Shown: piece after piece, positions 1-5,388 of the stretch | Numbering within the stretch: the stretch's first letter is position 1 | Layout: every line of letters starts with the position of its first letter | Assembly (NCBI GenBank): GCA_035570275.1 | Contig: DATMNI010000433.1 | Location: 1-7,766, forward strand | Direction: 5' to 3' | Source: DATMNI01 sp035570275 | Lineage (GTDB): Bacteria; Acidobacteriota; Terriglobia; Bryobacterales; Bryobacteraceae | Length of the DNA: 7,766 nucleotides | Made by a program: the position numbers and the translations under genes | Notes under the pieces: model-generated | Database searches by the model: none | What the model was told of the DNA's origin: nothing | The model's input: only the letters and a program-made list of their open reading frames with translations

Positions 1-341
1 TCGCCGTCCTGGAGGGTAACGCGGATGTTGACCTTCTGAAGGCCGCCACCCAAGAGGGTTTGGAGGGTGAAGGTGTCGAAGCCGGTTTGAGTAAAGAAGG
101 CCCAGAAGTTTTGGGAGATGTCGGTGACGCTGCCGCTCGGGAGATTGGTTGGCGAGATCTGAGCGGTGAGTCGCTTGCCGTTAGCTCCGACCATGTCGAT
201 GACGAGGCCTCCCATTGAATTGAAATTGGCGGGCAGGGGGCCGATTCCAGGGCTGACTTGAGTGTTGGTGTCGGCGAGAGCTGGCACGACGGCGAGCGTG
301 AACGCAGCGAGGAGGCGGAGTCGACGGGCGTTGAATGTCAT
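1..341 (-). CDS. Secreted protein of unknown function, N-terminal part (runs off left edge)
   Basis: The frame is open from an ATG at 341 to the window edge, giving 113 residues. It begins MTFNARRLRLLAAFTLAVVP and looks like a classical signal peptide: Arg-rich n-region, Leu/Ala/Val core, and probable cleavage after PALA (about residue 23). The mature part starts DTNTQVSPG and is rich in Ser, Thr, Asn and Gly with alternating hydrophobic residues (for example IDMVGANGKRLTAQI), which suggests an exported beta-sandwich protein. I do not recognise a family. The start lies 31 bp after the stop of the propeller-like gene on the same strand, so the two are probably co-transcribed. No clear Shine-Dalgarno sequence precedes the ATG, so expression may depend on read-through from the upstream gene. 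The C-terminus is outside the window. Confidence 0.72.
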   Translation of the reverse strand, partial: MTFNARRLRLLAAFTLAVVPALADTNTQVSPGIGPLPANFNSMGGLVIDMVGANGKRLTAQISPTNLPSGSVTDISQNFWAFFTQTGFDTFTLQTLLGGGLQKVNIRVTLQDG

Positions 342-372
342 ATAAGTGATCGAGGCGGGAAATAACGTTTGA

Positions 373-1302
373 TTATTTGGCGAGTGCCTGTTCGTTGCCG
401 GCCGGGACGATGAGGATGGTCGGGGTTGATCGGGTAGTGTCGAGGATTGCGATTTGTTGGTCTGGCTGGGACCAGAGAAAGACGCCGGGCGCGACAACAG
501 CGGTTATCCCGCCTGCAGGGAGTGGAAAGGAGGTTAGGCGTCGGCCCGGAAGGCTGTAGTTGAGCAGGGGACCAGTTTGTTGTGTTACCCAGATGGAGAG
601 AGCGTCAGGGCTGAACTCAAGGCCGGTGACGGCGGTAAGGGCGTCTTGTGAGGTGATTAGGGGCTCGATGGCAAAAGATGAGGTGGGATGGAGGGCGATG
701 ATTCTTCCCTGCCCTGCGTCGTAGCCAATCAAGAGATGGTCGCGGGGCGTGAATCGAAGAAAGGTAGCGGCGATTGAGATGGAGGTGAAGCTGGCGCCGG
801 GGCTCGCGGAGTACCAGAAGGCGGTTGGGGTGGTGAGAACGGCGTCGCCGTAGTCGCCGATGGCGAGAGCGGTGACGTCTGCCGGTATGGGGAGCGAAGG
901 CGGCTCGACGGTGGCGACGGGTGCGGAACTGGAGCGGCGGTACAGCGAGAGGCGATTTGCGGTTAGAGCGGCGAAGTAGGCGCCGGTGGGGCTAATGGCC
1001 GTGTGCTGTGGAGGTTCAGGTAGGGTGATGGTGATGTCGGTAAGTGGGGTGCGGTAGATGAGTGTAACGGAGGTGCCGCCCGTCACGAGCAGAGTAGCCT
1101 GGGCGGCGGATGCATTGTGCACTTGGGTGTATTGGGTGGTTGTAACATCGGCTGTTGAGTAGCATGCGCCGGGAACTCCGGCGAGGCGTACCAAGCGGTT
1201 GGCGGTGAGAATGTAGCCGAGGGTGGGAGATGAAACGAGAGCATTGACGCCACTGGGGGCGGCAAGCTGAAAGAGAGTGAGAATCGCGATGGTGTGCATC
1301 AT
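373..1302 (-). CDS. Exported beta-propeller-like hypothetical protein
   Basis: This encodes 309 residues. Residues 1-21 (MMHTIAILTLFQLAAPSGVNA) look like a signal peptide, although the n-region carries only a His as a possible charge. The rest is built from short beta-strand blocks separated by Gly/Asp/Pro turns, with recurring propeller-like phrases such as TAISPTGAYFAALTANRLSLY (about residues 102-122) and TGLEFSPDALSIWV (about 227-240). This suggests a WD40/YVTN-like beta-propeller in the periplasm or outside the cell, without catalytic residues I can name. The start is well supported. It is an ATG-ATG pair directly abutting the TAA stop of the upstream gene (zero gap), and TAGGAG at 1311-1316 lies 8 nt before it. 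The arrangement indicates translational coupling with the Ig-like membrane protein. The propeller assignment rests on sequence texture only. Confidence 0.75.
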   Translation of the reverse strand: MMHTIAILTLFQLAAPSGVNALVSSPTLGYILTANRLVRLAGVPGACYSTADVTTTQYTQVHNASAAQATLLVTGGTSVTLIYRTPLTDITITLPEPPQHTAISPTGAYFAALTANRLSLYRRSSSAPVATVEPPSLPIPADVTALAIGDYGDAVLTTPTAFWYSASPGASFTSISIAATFLRFTPRDHLLIGYDAGQGRIIALHPTSSFAIEPLITSQDALTAVTGLEFSPDALSIWVTQQTGPLLNYSLPGRRLTSFPLPAGGITAVVAPGVFLWSQPDQQIAILDTTRSTPTILIVPAGNEQALAK

Positions 1303-1920
1303 TTAGTGGGCTCCTACGGTGCCGGTTCCTGGGGTGATGGTTATGCCGCTGGTGGACGGCGGGGTGGTTGGAGTATGGGCGCGGTGCGCGGCAAAGATTG
1401 TCACAATGGTGGCGATGGCAACACCGGCGATAATGAGGACGGTCTTTTTGGAAAGGAAGCCTTTCCGGAAGAGGCGGTGGTGGCCGGTCGTGGTCTGTGC
1501 CTGGAAGGGGAAGGTATTTTCCTGGTTGAGATGAATGAGTGACGATTGGCCGAGGTAGTTGACCATGATGGTGGGCTGGTACTTCCCCGGGACTTCGTTG
1601 GACTTGATATCGACCATGGCCTCACCCTTGTCACTGGTCAAGATGACCTTGACCAATGAGCCATCAGGGAAGCTGGCGGAGGCTCCCTCTGCCGGGAGTT
1701 CGAAGACCGCAACGGCGTTGTGGATGGGAACGCCCTTGGTGTCATTGACCCGAATGGAGAGGTGAGAGGCCGGGGGGCGCGGCAAGGGATTCACGAGGCC
1801 GTCACCCTGGAGGATGGCGACAGTGAAGCCTTTGGTGGGCGGCGGGGTAGCGTCAGGTTGGCCTAGAAGGACGGTGCAAGAGGCAAGGGAGAGGCAGAGG
1901 GTGCCAATGCAAACTGACAT
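1303..1920 (-). CDS. Exported Ig-like domain protein with C-terminal membrane anchor
   Basis: This encodes 205 residues from the ATG at 1920. Residues 1-21 form a signal peptide (MSVCIGTLCLSLASCTVLLG). Residues about 54-130 read as an Ig-like/Big_1-type beta-sandwich: the phrase LSIRVNDTKGVPIHNAVAVF, then a Pro/Gly turn, then SDKGEAMVDIKSNEVPGKY and IMVNYLGQSS. Residues 160-178 (TVLIIAGVAIATIVTIFAA) are one transmembrane helix, followed by a Pro/Thr/Gly tail ending TPGTGTVGAH. From memory, this order is typical of a protein class common in Acidobacteriota. The frame is open 45 codons further upstream (to 2055). That extension encodes RKHSMS twice because it translates the direct-repeat array, and it places basic, non-signal sequence before the signal peptide, so I reject it. 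The chosen ATG has AGGAAA upstream at normal spacing. It is the first gene of a three-gene secreted cluster. A lipobox-like LASC is present, but there is no positive n-region. Confidence 0.78.
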   Translation of the reverse strand: MSVCIGTLCLSLASCTVLLGQPDATPPPTKGFTVAILQGDGLVNPLPRPPASHLSIRVNDTKGVPIHNAVAVFELPAEGASASFPDGSLVKVILTSDKGEAMVDIKSNEVPGKYQPTIMVNYLGQSSLIHLNQENTFPFQAQTTTGHHRLFRKGFLSKKTVLIIAGVAIATIVTIFAAHRAHTPTTPPSTSGITITPGTGTVGAH

Positions 1921-2123
1921 TGAGTGTTTCCTGTTGACACTTATGGGTAAGGTTTGAGTGTTAGTGCAAGGTGACATTGAATGTTTTCTCTTGACAAGCT
2001 TATCGGCACGATCAGGTGTGAATGCGAAGTGATAGTCAGAATGTCTATTTGACACTTATCGGGCAAAGTTAACGTGAGCGTTCAAGGTGCCTGGAAGTGT
2101 CCTACGTGACACCTATCGGCTAA
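1914..2123. repeat. Array of four degenerate ~58-bp direct repeats
   Basis: The core TTGACACTTATCGG recurs at 1934 (TTGACACTTATGGG), 1991 (TTGACAAGCTTATCGG), 2049 (TTGACACTTATCGGG) and 2106 (GTGACACCTATCGG), with steps of 57, 58 and 57 bp. The sequence before each core is also similar (GACATTGAGTGTTTCCTG, GACATTGAATGTTTTCTC, CAGAATGTCTATT, TGGAAGTGTCCTAC), and so is the end of each unit (GTGCAAGGT, ATGCGAAGT, GTTCAAGGT). These are therefore full-unit repeats, not isolated motifs. The array sits just upstream of, and slightly into, the start of the Ig-like gene. It ends where the AT-rich block starts. It could be a set of regulatory sites, or the multi-repeat end of a lost transposon (IS21-like elements carry several terminal repeats). 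The sequence alone does not decide. Confidence 0.75.
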
Positions 2124-2422
2124 TTTGATTAATATATTGATACCTTAATATATTAAAATACTGTAATAACGGAGATCATATTCTAAAACGTCAAGTTGAG
2201 CAATTGAATATGAGCTTTGAGCGGACGCGCCAGCTCGTTAAAGGATGAACCGGGAGTACTCCGGTTCCCTCCGGAATCAACGAGCGGCCAACGTCGAAGC
2301 CGATCCATGTACCGAATACCCGAGAGCGTCAGCGAATGCTACGCCGAAGCGCAAACCTGGCCGCATAGAACAACGGGCCTTTGACCTCCTGAAGTTCGGA
2401 TCCTCGACGTCTTCGTGAAAGT
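2124..2422. other. Gene-free stretch: AT-rich block, then a stable hairpin
   Basis: I see no gene here. Positions 2124-2175 are strongly AT-rich, unlike the rest of the window, and contain TTAATATATT twice (2129-2138 and 2145-2154). This is a plausible promoter region for the minus-strand secreted cluster, although no convincing -35/-10 pair stands out. Farther on, AACCGGGAGTACTCCGGTT at 2248-2266 folds into a hairpin (AACCG/CGGTT and GAGT/ACTC with one bulged G). An outer pair, CTCGTT at 2234-2239 and AACGAG at 2279-2284, could close it into a larger structure. No T-tract follows on either strand, so it is not a standard terminator. Confidence 0.45.
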
Positions 2423-2836
2423 TCAGGCCGTCTTTTCTGATGAATTCTTCCGCGCGGTCTTCTTTGAGACGGCTGGTTTGGTCTTCGCAGCTTCAGCGCG
2501 TTTCAACGCCCATCGCCTCTTAGTGGCGGCGATGATTGCTGCCCTTCCAGCACGACTCAGCTTCCGTTTGGGTTTGGGAGCCGCATGTGTGGCTGGTTCA
2601 GATTGCTTCTTCGACTCAGCCCACCGTTTCCGTTGTGCATCACCAATGCGCTTCCGGGCGGCTGCACTCATCTTTAGCCGTTTGCCTTTTGAACCTTCCG
2701 GCGTAGCGGCGGGCTCGGTCGAGCCATCAGAGAGCACAGCCCGAAGTTCGCTAATCTGCAAGTCGATGTGCCGCTTCTGTTCCTCGAAACCAAGGATGGC
2801 GGCGGCGATGATTTCAGGCGTAAGTTTTGTCGGCAT
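2423..2836 (-). CDS. Small basic protein with two K-R-W repeats, probable nucleic-acid binder
   Basis: This encodes 137 residues, very rich in Lys, Arg and Ala. Residues 7-35 (PEIIAAAILGFEEQKRHIDL and onward to RAVL) form an amphipathic, coiled-coil-like helix that may dimerise. Two related basic units follow: residues 54-73 (LKMSAAARKRIGDAQRKRWA) and 91-110 (RKLSRAGRAAIIAATKRRWA), 37 residues apart, sharing the pattern S-x-A-x-R-x-x-I-x-x-A-x-[KR]-R-W-A. The C-terminal tail is Lys/Ala/Ser-rich and histone H1-like. From memory, small proteins with this helix plus a GR-x-x-I-x-x-A-x-K-x-R-W motif are frequent in Acidobacteriota and some Proteobacteria, with no established function. DNA binding is inferred from charge. 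The minus frame is preferred over the overlapping plus-strand frame because only it gives repeats and a coherent domain order. The ATG at 2836 lacks an obvious Shine-Dalgarno sequence. Confidence 0.72.
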   Translation of the reverse strand: MPTKLTPEIIAAAILGFEEQKRHIDLQISELRAVLSDGSTEPAATPEGSKGKRLKMSAAARKRIGDAQRKRWAESKKQSEPATHAAPKPKRKLSRAGRAAIIAATKRRWALKRAEAAKTKPAVSKKTARKNSSEKTA

Positions 2837-3009
2837 GTGATTATCAGCGTGTTCGCATCATCTACGATAACGCATCCCCCCGTCGAGAAAGGATGGGATA
2901 TGCCGGCATGGTGGACGGAGGTCCGTGCAGACCTGCTCAACTTCGTCCGGACAACCCGTTCGGTTCGAGGTATATTCGGATAAATCCATTGGAATCATGT
3001 CTCTTACGG

Positions 3010-3054
3010 TTGCATTATGTCGGGTTTTTGTATATAATGGTTGTCGGGTTTTTG
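3010..3054 (+). promoter_or_regulatory. Promoter and candidate AbiEi operator
   Basis: TTGCAT (3010-3015) and a perfect TATAAT (3033-3038) are separated by exactly 17 bp, a near-consensus sigma-70 promoter. The 13-bp sequence TGTCGGGTTTTTG occurs twice, at 3018-3030 in the spacer and at 3042-3054 around the expected start site, 24 bp apart. The two copies bracket the -10 box, so a protein bound to both would block RNA polymerase. Known AbiEi antitoxins repress their own operon, and AbiEi is encoded immediately downstream. An AGGAAAAGG ribosome-binding site follows at 3059-3067. Confidence 0.8.
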
Positions 3055-3069
3055 CAGCAGGAAAAGGGC

Positions 3070-3486
3070 ATGCGCCAACAGAAAACATTGCGCGAAAAGA
3101 TTGAAGGTCGAATAGGCCGCCGCCAACGTGAAGACGTATTCCTGCCGCGTGAATTCGCCGATCTCGGGGGCGAAGATCAGGTGCTGCGAGCGTTGCGCCA
3201 ACTGGTGCGCGAAAAGCGCCTGGTGCGGCTAGGGTACGGCGTCTATGGCCGCGCCGTCGTTTCGCGGCTGTCGGGTGAACCGCTCCTGTATAGCGCGAAC
3301 GGATTTCTTGGCGCCGCACGACAGGCGCTCAACAAGCTCGGTGTGAGCTGGGAAGCAACCGAGGCGGAGCGGGCTTATAACGAAGGCCGTTCAACCCAGG
3401 TGCCGGTCAATCCGGTCGTGCGGGTAAGGGGACGTTTTTCCCGTCGGCTCCGTGATGGCAATCTGGAGCTGGTGCTTGAGCGATAA
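3070..3486 (+). CDS. AbiEi-like antitoxin / autorepressor (DUF6088-type), type IV toxin-antitoxin
   Basis: This encodes 138 residues. Residues about 1-60 form a winged-helix domain of the AbiEi antitoxin type: helix TLREKIEGRIG (6-16), then DVFLPREFADLGGEDQVLRA (22-41), recognition-helix region ALRQLVREKRLVRLGYGVYG (41-60). The C-terminal half (SRLSGEPLLYSANGFLGAAR, then LNKLGVSW, then a basic strand RVRGRFSRRLRDG) matches the usual antitoxin continuation. In known AbiE pairs this protein binds its own promoter and neutralises AbiEii without forming a stable complex (type IV). The frame is open back to 2827, but that part crosses the promoter and looks non-coding. The ATG at 3070 has AGGAAAAGG just upstream and gives normal family length. 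It overlaps the toxin start by 11 nt. The GC-rich codons match the toxin gene. Confidence 0.88.
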   Translation: MRQQKTLREKIEGRIGRRQREDVFLPREFADLGGEDQVLRALRQLVREKRLVRLGYGVYGRAVVSRLSGEPLLYSANGFLGAARQALNKLGVSWEATEAERAYNEGRSTQVPVNPVVRVRGRFSRRLRDGNLELVLER

Positions 3487-4420
3487 ACCATCTCTTCAGG
3501 ACTTGCTGGAAGTCCAGAAGCATTTCGGGCTGCCGAGCCCGGCGCTGGTTGAAAAAGACTGGTATGTGGTGAAGGCGCTCGCGGCGATTGTCGCGGTCGA
3601 CGCCGCACCGTTCCGGTTGGTGTTTGGCGGAGGCACGGCCTTAAGCCGGGCCCACCGTCTGATCCGTCGTATGTCGGAAGACATCGACCTGAAAATCGTC
3701 TCGCACGCACAGTTCGCGCGCCCCGCACTGCGCCATCTGCGCGACGTCATTACTACCGCCCTGCTGGCAGCCGGGTTTCAATTCGACCCGGAAACTCCCG
3801 TACATCGTGAATCCGGCAATGCCAGCCGCTACACGCTTTATCGATTGCCCTACGCGCCGGTCGTGGCGGGAGTGGGAACTTTGCGGCCCGAAATTCAAAT
3901 TGAGACAGCCGTGTGGCCGTTACGGCGGCCGGCTGTTGAACGGCCGGTGAGTTCGTTTCTGGCAGAAGCTTTCGATCATCCGCCGGAAGTCGCATCGATC
4001 CCTTGCGTAGCACTGGTGGAGACGGTCGCGGAGAAATTCGTAGCCCTGACCAGGCGGGCAGGCGCAGAACTCGCCGATGCGGGCGGCCCGCGCGACCCGA
4101 CGGTCGTGCGCCATGTGTATGATCTACACATGATCCGGGGGCATTACGATCTCGCCGAGGCCGGGCTCCTGGCACGAGAGATCATGCTCGCGGATGCCGC
4201 GGCTTATGGCCATCAATTCCCCGCTTACCGTGCAAACCCTGTTGCTGAAACTTTGAAGGCCGTTGCCGGCCTTGTCGCAAATCCTGGCTTTGCCGCCCGC
4301 TATGCGGCGTTCCAGCGCGACATGGTGTATGGCGAAAGCGCGGCCTTTGAGACGGCGGTTGCCGCTGTTGTAGCGTTGGCGGCACAGGTAGAGGGAGCAG
4401 AGGATACCCAGGTACAGTGA
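3476..4420 (+). CDS. AbiEii/AbiGii-type nucleotidyltransferase toxin
   Basis: This encodes 314 residues from the proposed TTG start. It carries the DNA polymerase beta-like nucleotidyltransferase signature: LVFGGGTALSRAHRL (48-62) with the GG-x-x-LS turn, then RMSEDIDLKI (65-74) with metal-binding Asp69 and Asp71, and EIQIETAVW (139-147) as the third acidic strand. The downstream VETVAEKFVALTRR (181-194, Lys187) and RHVYDLHMI (212-220) are also characteristic. Known AbiEii toxins transfer nucleotides to acceptors such as tRNA and stop growth during phage infection. Start choice: TTG 3476 has GGAG at 3465-3468, 7 nt away, and yields MSDKPSLQDLLEVQ. The alternatives GTG 3452 and ATG 3455 have no ribosome-binding site and add WSW-type residues. 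The 11-nt overlap with the antitoxin suggests translational coupling that keeps toxin output low. All key residues are present, so it should be active. Confidence 0.9.
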   Translation: MSDKPSLQDLLEVQKHFGLPSPALVEKDWYVVKALAAIVAVDAAPFRLVFGGGTALSRAHRLIRRMSEDIDLKIVSHAQFARPALRHLRDVITTALLAAGFQFDPETPVHRESGNASRYTLYRLPYAPVVAGVGTLRPEIQIETAVWPLRRPAVERPVSSFLAEAFDHPPEVASIPCVALVETVAEKFVALTRRAGAELADAGGPRDPTVVRHVYDLHMIRGHYDLAEAGLLAREIMLADAAAYGHQFPAYRANPVAETLKAVAGLVANPGFAARYAAFQRDMVYGESAAFETAVAAVVALAAQVEGAEDTQVQ

Positions 4421-4463
4421 GGAATCAGGTTGGAAGAACAAGTCCCGCAATTTATCACTTGAA

Positions 4464-4843
4464 TGGGGTGTGGCTACTTTAGAACGACGCGGAAGTGGCG
4501 CAATTTAATCACTTCGCGAGATGTGATGGCCTTTCGAGGCCTGCAAAAGGGCGGGATATCGGAATATCCCAGGGTTTTGATTGGGGACCGCAGCCTTCAG
4601 CGCATCAACAGAAGGCGATCCGACAGTCAATCCGATGATTCACCACAAAACAATTCTACACGGAAATGTTCTATTTCGGCAGGACGGAACCGGGGCGGCT
4701 TCAGCCTACGCCGCCACCGATTCAGAAAACGCTGTTCGCATGACCGCCACTCTCCCAGCACCTCCGAAGGCGAGTTGGCTTAGCGCCACTGGTTCGACCG
4801 GCTTCCGGCGACTTGACCGTCGACGCAAAGTAGCCACACCCAA
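4464..4843. mobile_element. MITE-like element, 380 bp, with terminal inverted repeats and 5-bp target duplication
   Basis: The left end reads TGGGGTGTGGCTACTTT (4464-4480). The right end, as reverse complement, reads TTGGGTGTGGCTACTTT (4827-4843). That is 16 of 17 identical, with a perfect 15-bp core. TTGAA flanks both ends directly (4459-4463 and 4844-4848), as expected for a target-site duplication. The identity can be stretched to TTGAATG on both sides if the ends are taken asymmetrically. The interior has several short open frames on both strands but none with recognisable transposase features, so it appears non-autonomous or internally deleted. It holds a hairpin, GGGATAT(CGGA)ATATCCC, at 4553-4570. 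It sits 43 bp after the toxin stop. The parent IS family cannot be named from these ends with confidence. Confidence 0.75.
4553..4570. other. Perfect 7-bp stem hairpin inside the MITE-like element
   Basis: GGGATAT at 4553-4559 and ATATCCC at 4564-4570 are perfect inverted repeats around a CGGA tetraloop. No T-run follows on the plus strand beyond GGGTTTTG, so it is a weak terminator candidate at best for transcripts leaving the toxin gene. Internal secondary structure is common in MITE-like elements. Confidence 0.5.
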
Positions 4844-5140
4844 TTGAATGTCCTCCCTTCAAGGGAGTTGCGCTCTGCTTTGGCGCTGTTTCGAAGTTCC
4901 GTCGCAAACGACCCTGCCGCGGTTGCATCGCATTCTGCAAAATCGCGATGGGTGTGCACACACCGCCAGCCTGGCGACTCGAAAAGATGGCCACAAGCGG
5001 CTTACAAGGTAGCGGATGGGTTCGGAAGAAGAGAAAAGACACAGCGCTTTCATGTAGGATCACTTCGTCTAGAAAACACTGGTTCCGGCTCCGCACGTAT
5101 AATCATTCGGCTACGCGCCAAGGTGAACGATCCGCCCGAT
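4844..5140. other. Non-coding or decayed stretch between the MITE and the cytochrome remnant
   Basis: I find no supportable gene here. Several overlapping short frames exist on both strands, but none shows a ribosome-binding site, a domain or biased codon use. A short perfect palindrome, CTCCCTTCAAGGGAG (4853-4867), lies directly after the target duplication of the MITE-like element. The minus strand might hold further decayed downstream sequence of the cytochrome gene at 5141-5299, but I cannot recognise any motif. Confidence 0.4.
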
Positions 5141-5299
5141 GTCTTTAGCGCAGACTGTGGACCAAGCTGTCGATTTGTCGGTGTGGCAGACATTACAGGC
5201 GTTCGGAATCTTCAAAGCGTGAGTAGTGGCCGGAGTGACGAAGTGAAACGAATGGCTCCGCACATTCACATCGGCGATCGTCTGTTGGATCTTCGGCAT
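5141..5299 (-). pseudogene. Multihaem c-type cytochrome fragment
   Basis: The minus strand encodes MPKIQQTIADVNVRSHSFHF, then VTPATTHALKIPNACNVCHT and DKSTAW. The CNVCH at 5183-5197 is a haem-c attachment site (CxxCH). The phrasing V-R-S-H-x-F-x-F-x-x-P-x-x-T followed by IPNAC-x-x-CH-x-DKSTAW is typical, in my experience, of periplasmic multihaem cytochrome/TPR proteins in Acidobacteriota. MPKI at the fragment start normally follows another CxxCH. Here the preceding codons read SPLSN, so that haem site is lost. Similarity also stops soon after STAW. There is no signal peptide, and only one haem motif remains. It is a short relic of a gene that once ran toward lower coordinates, cut on the upstream side near 5300, close to the promoter region of the plus-strand gene at 5389. 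Confidence 0.62.
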
Positions 5300-5388
5300 A
5301 TTGGAAAGGGGGCTTTCGGGAAGGGCCGGAAGAAGGACCCGGATGGCGCAGGCGGCGTAAGCGGCGTATATTACGGAGAGGGAGACCC

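Noticed and set aside
1921..2055. 45-codon N-terminal extension of the Ig-like gene
   Set aside because: It merely translates the 58-bp repeats (RKHSMS appears twice) and would bury the signal peptide behind basic sequence.
1914..2123. CRISPR array or replication-origin iterons
   Set aside because: The units diverge along their whole length, including the would-be spacers, and there is no replication initiator gene, cas gene or DnaA-box cluster.
2230..2290. Integron attC site
   Set aside because: GTTAAAG and AACGAG strings look superficially similar to core sites, but they are in the wrong order and there is no integrase or cassette array.
2415..2840. Plus-strand frame opposite the basic K-R-W protein
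   Set aside because: A shadow frame rich in Phe/Ala/Arg/Ser without domain logic or ribosome-binding site. The minus-strand reading shows repeats and a coiled coil.
2827..3069. 81-codon upstream extension of the AbiEi-like frame
   Set aside because: It crosses the near-consensus promoter and both operator copies, overlaps the start of the minus-strand basic gene, and lies outside the winged-helix domain. ATG 3070 has a good ribosome-binding site.
4463..4847. Short plus-strand frames inside the MITE-like element as transposase remnants
   Set aside because: No DDE, HTH or other transposase pattern is visible, the frames overlap one another, and the inverted repeats themselves are partly translated.
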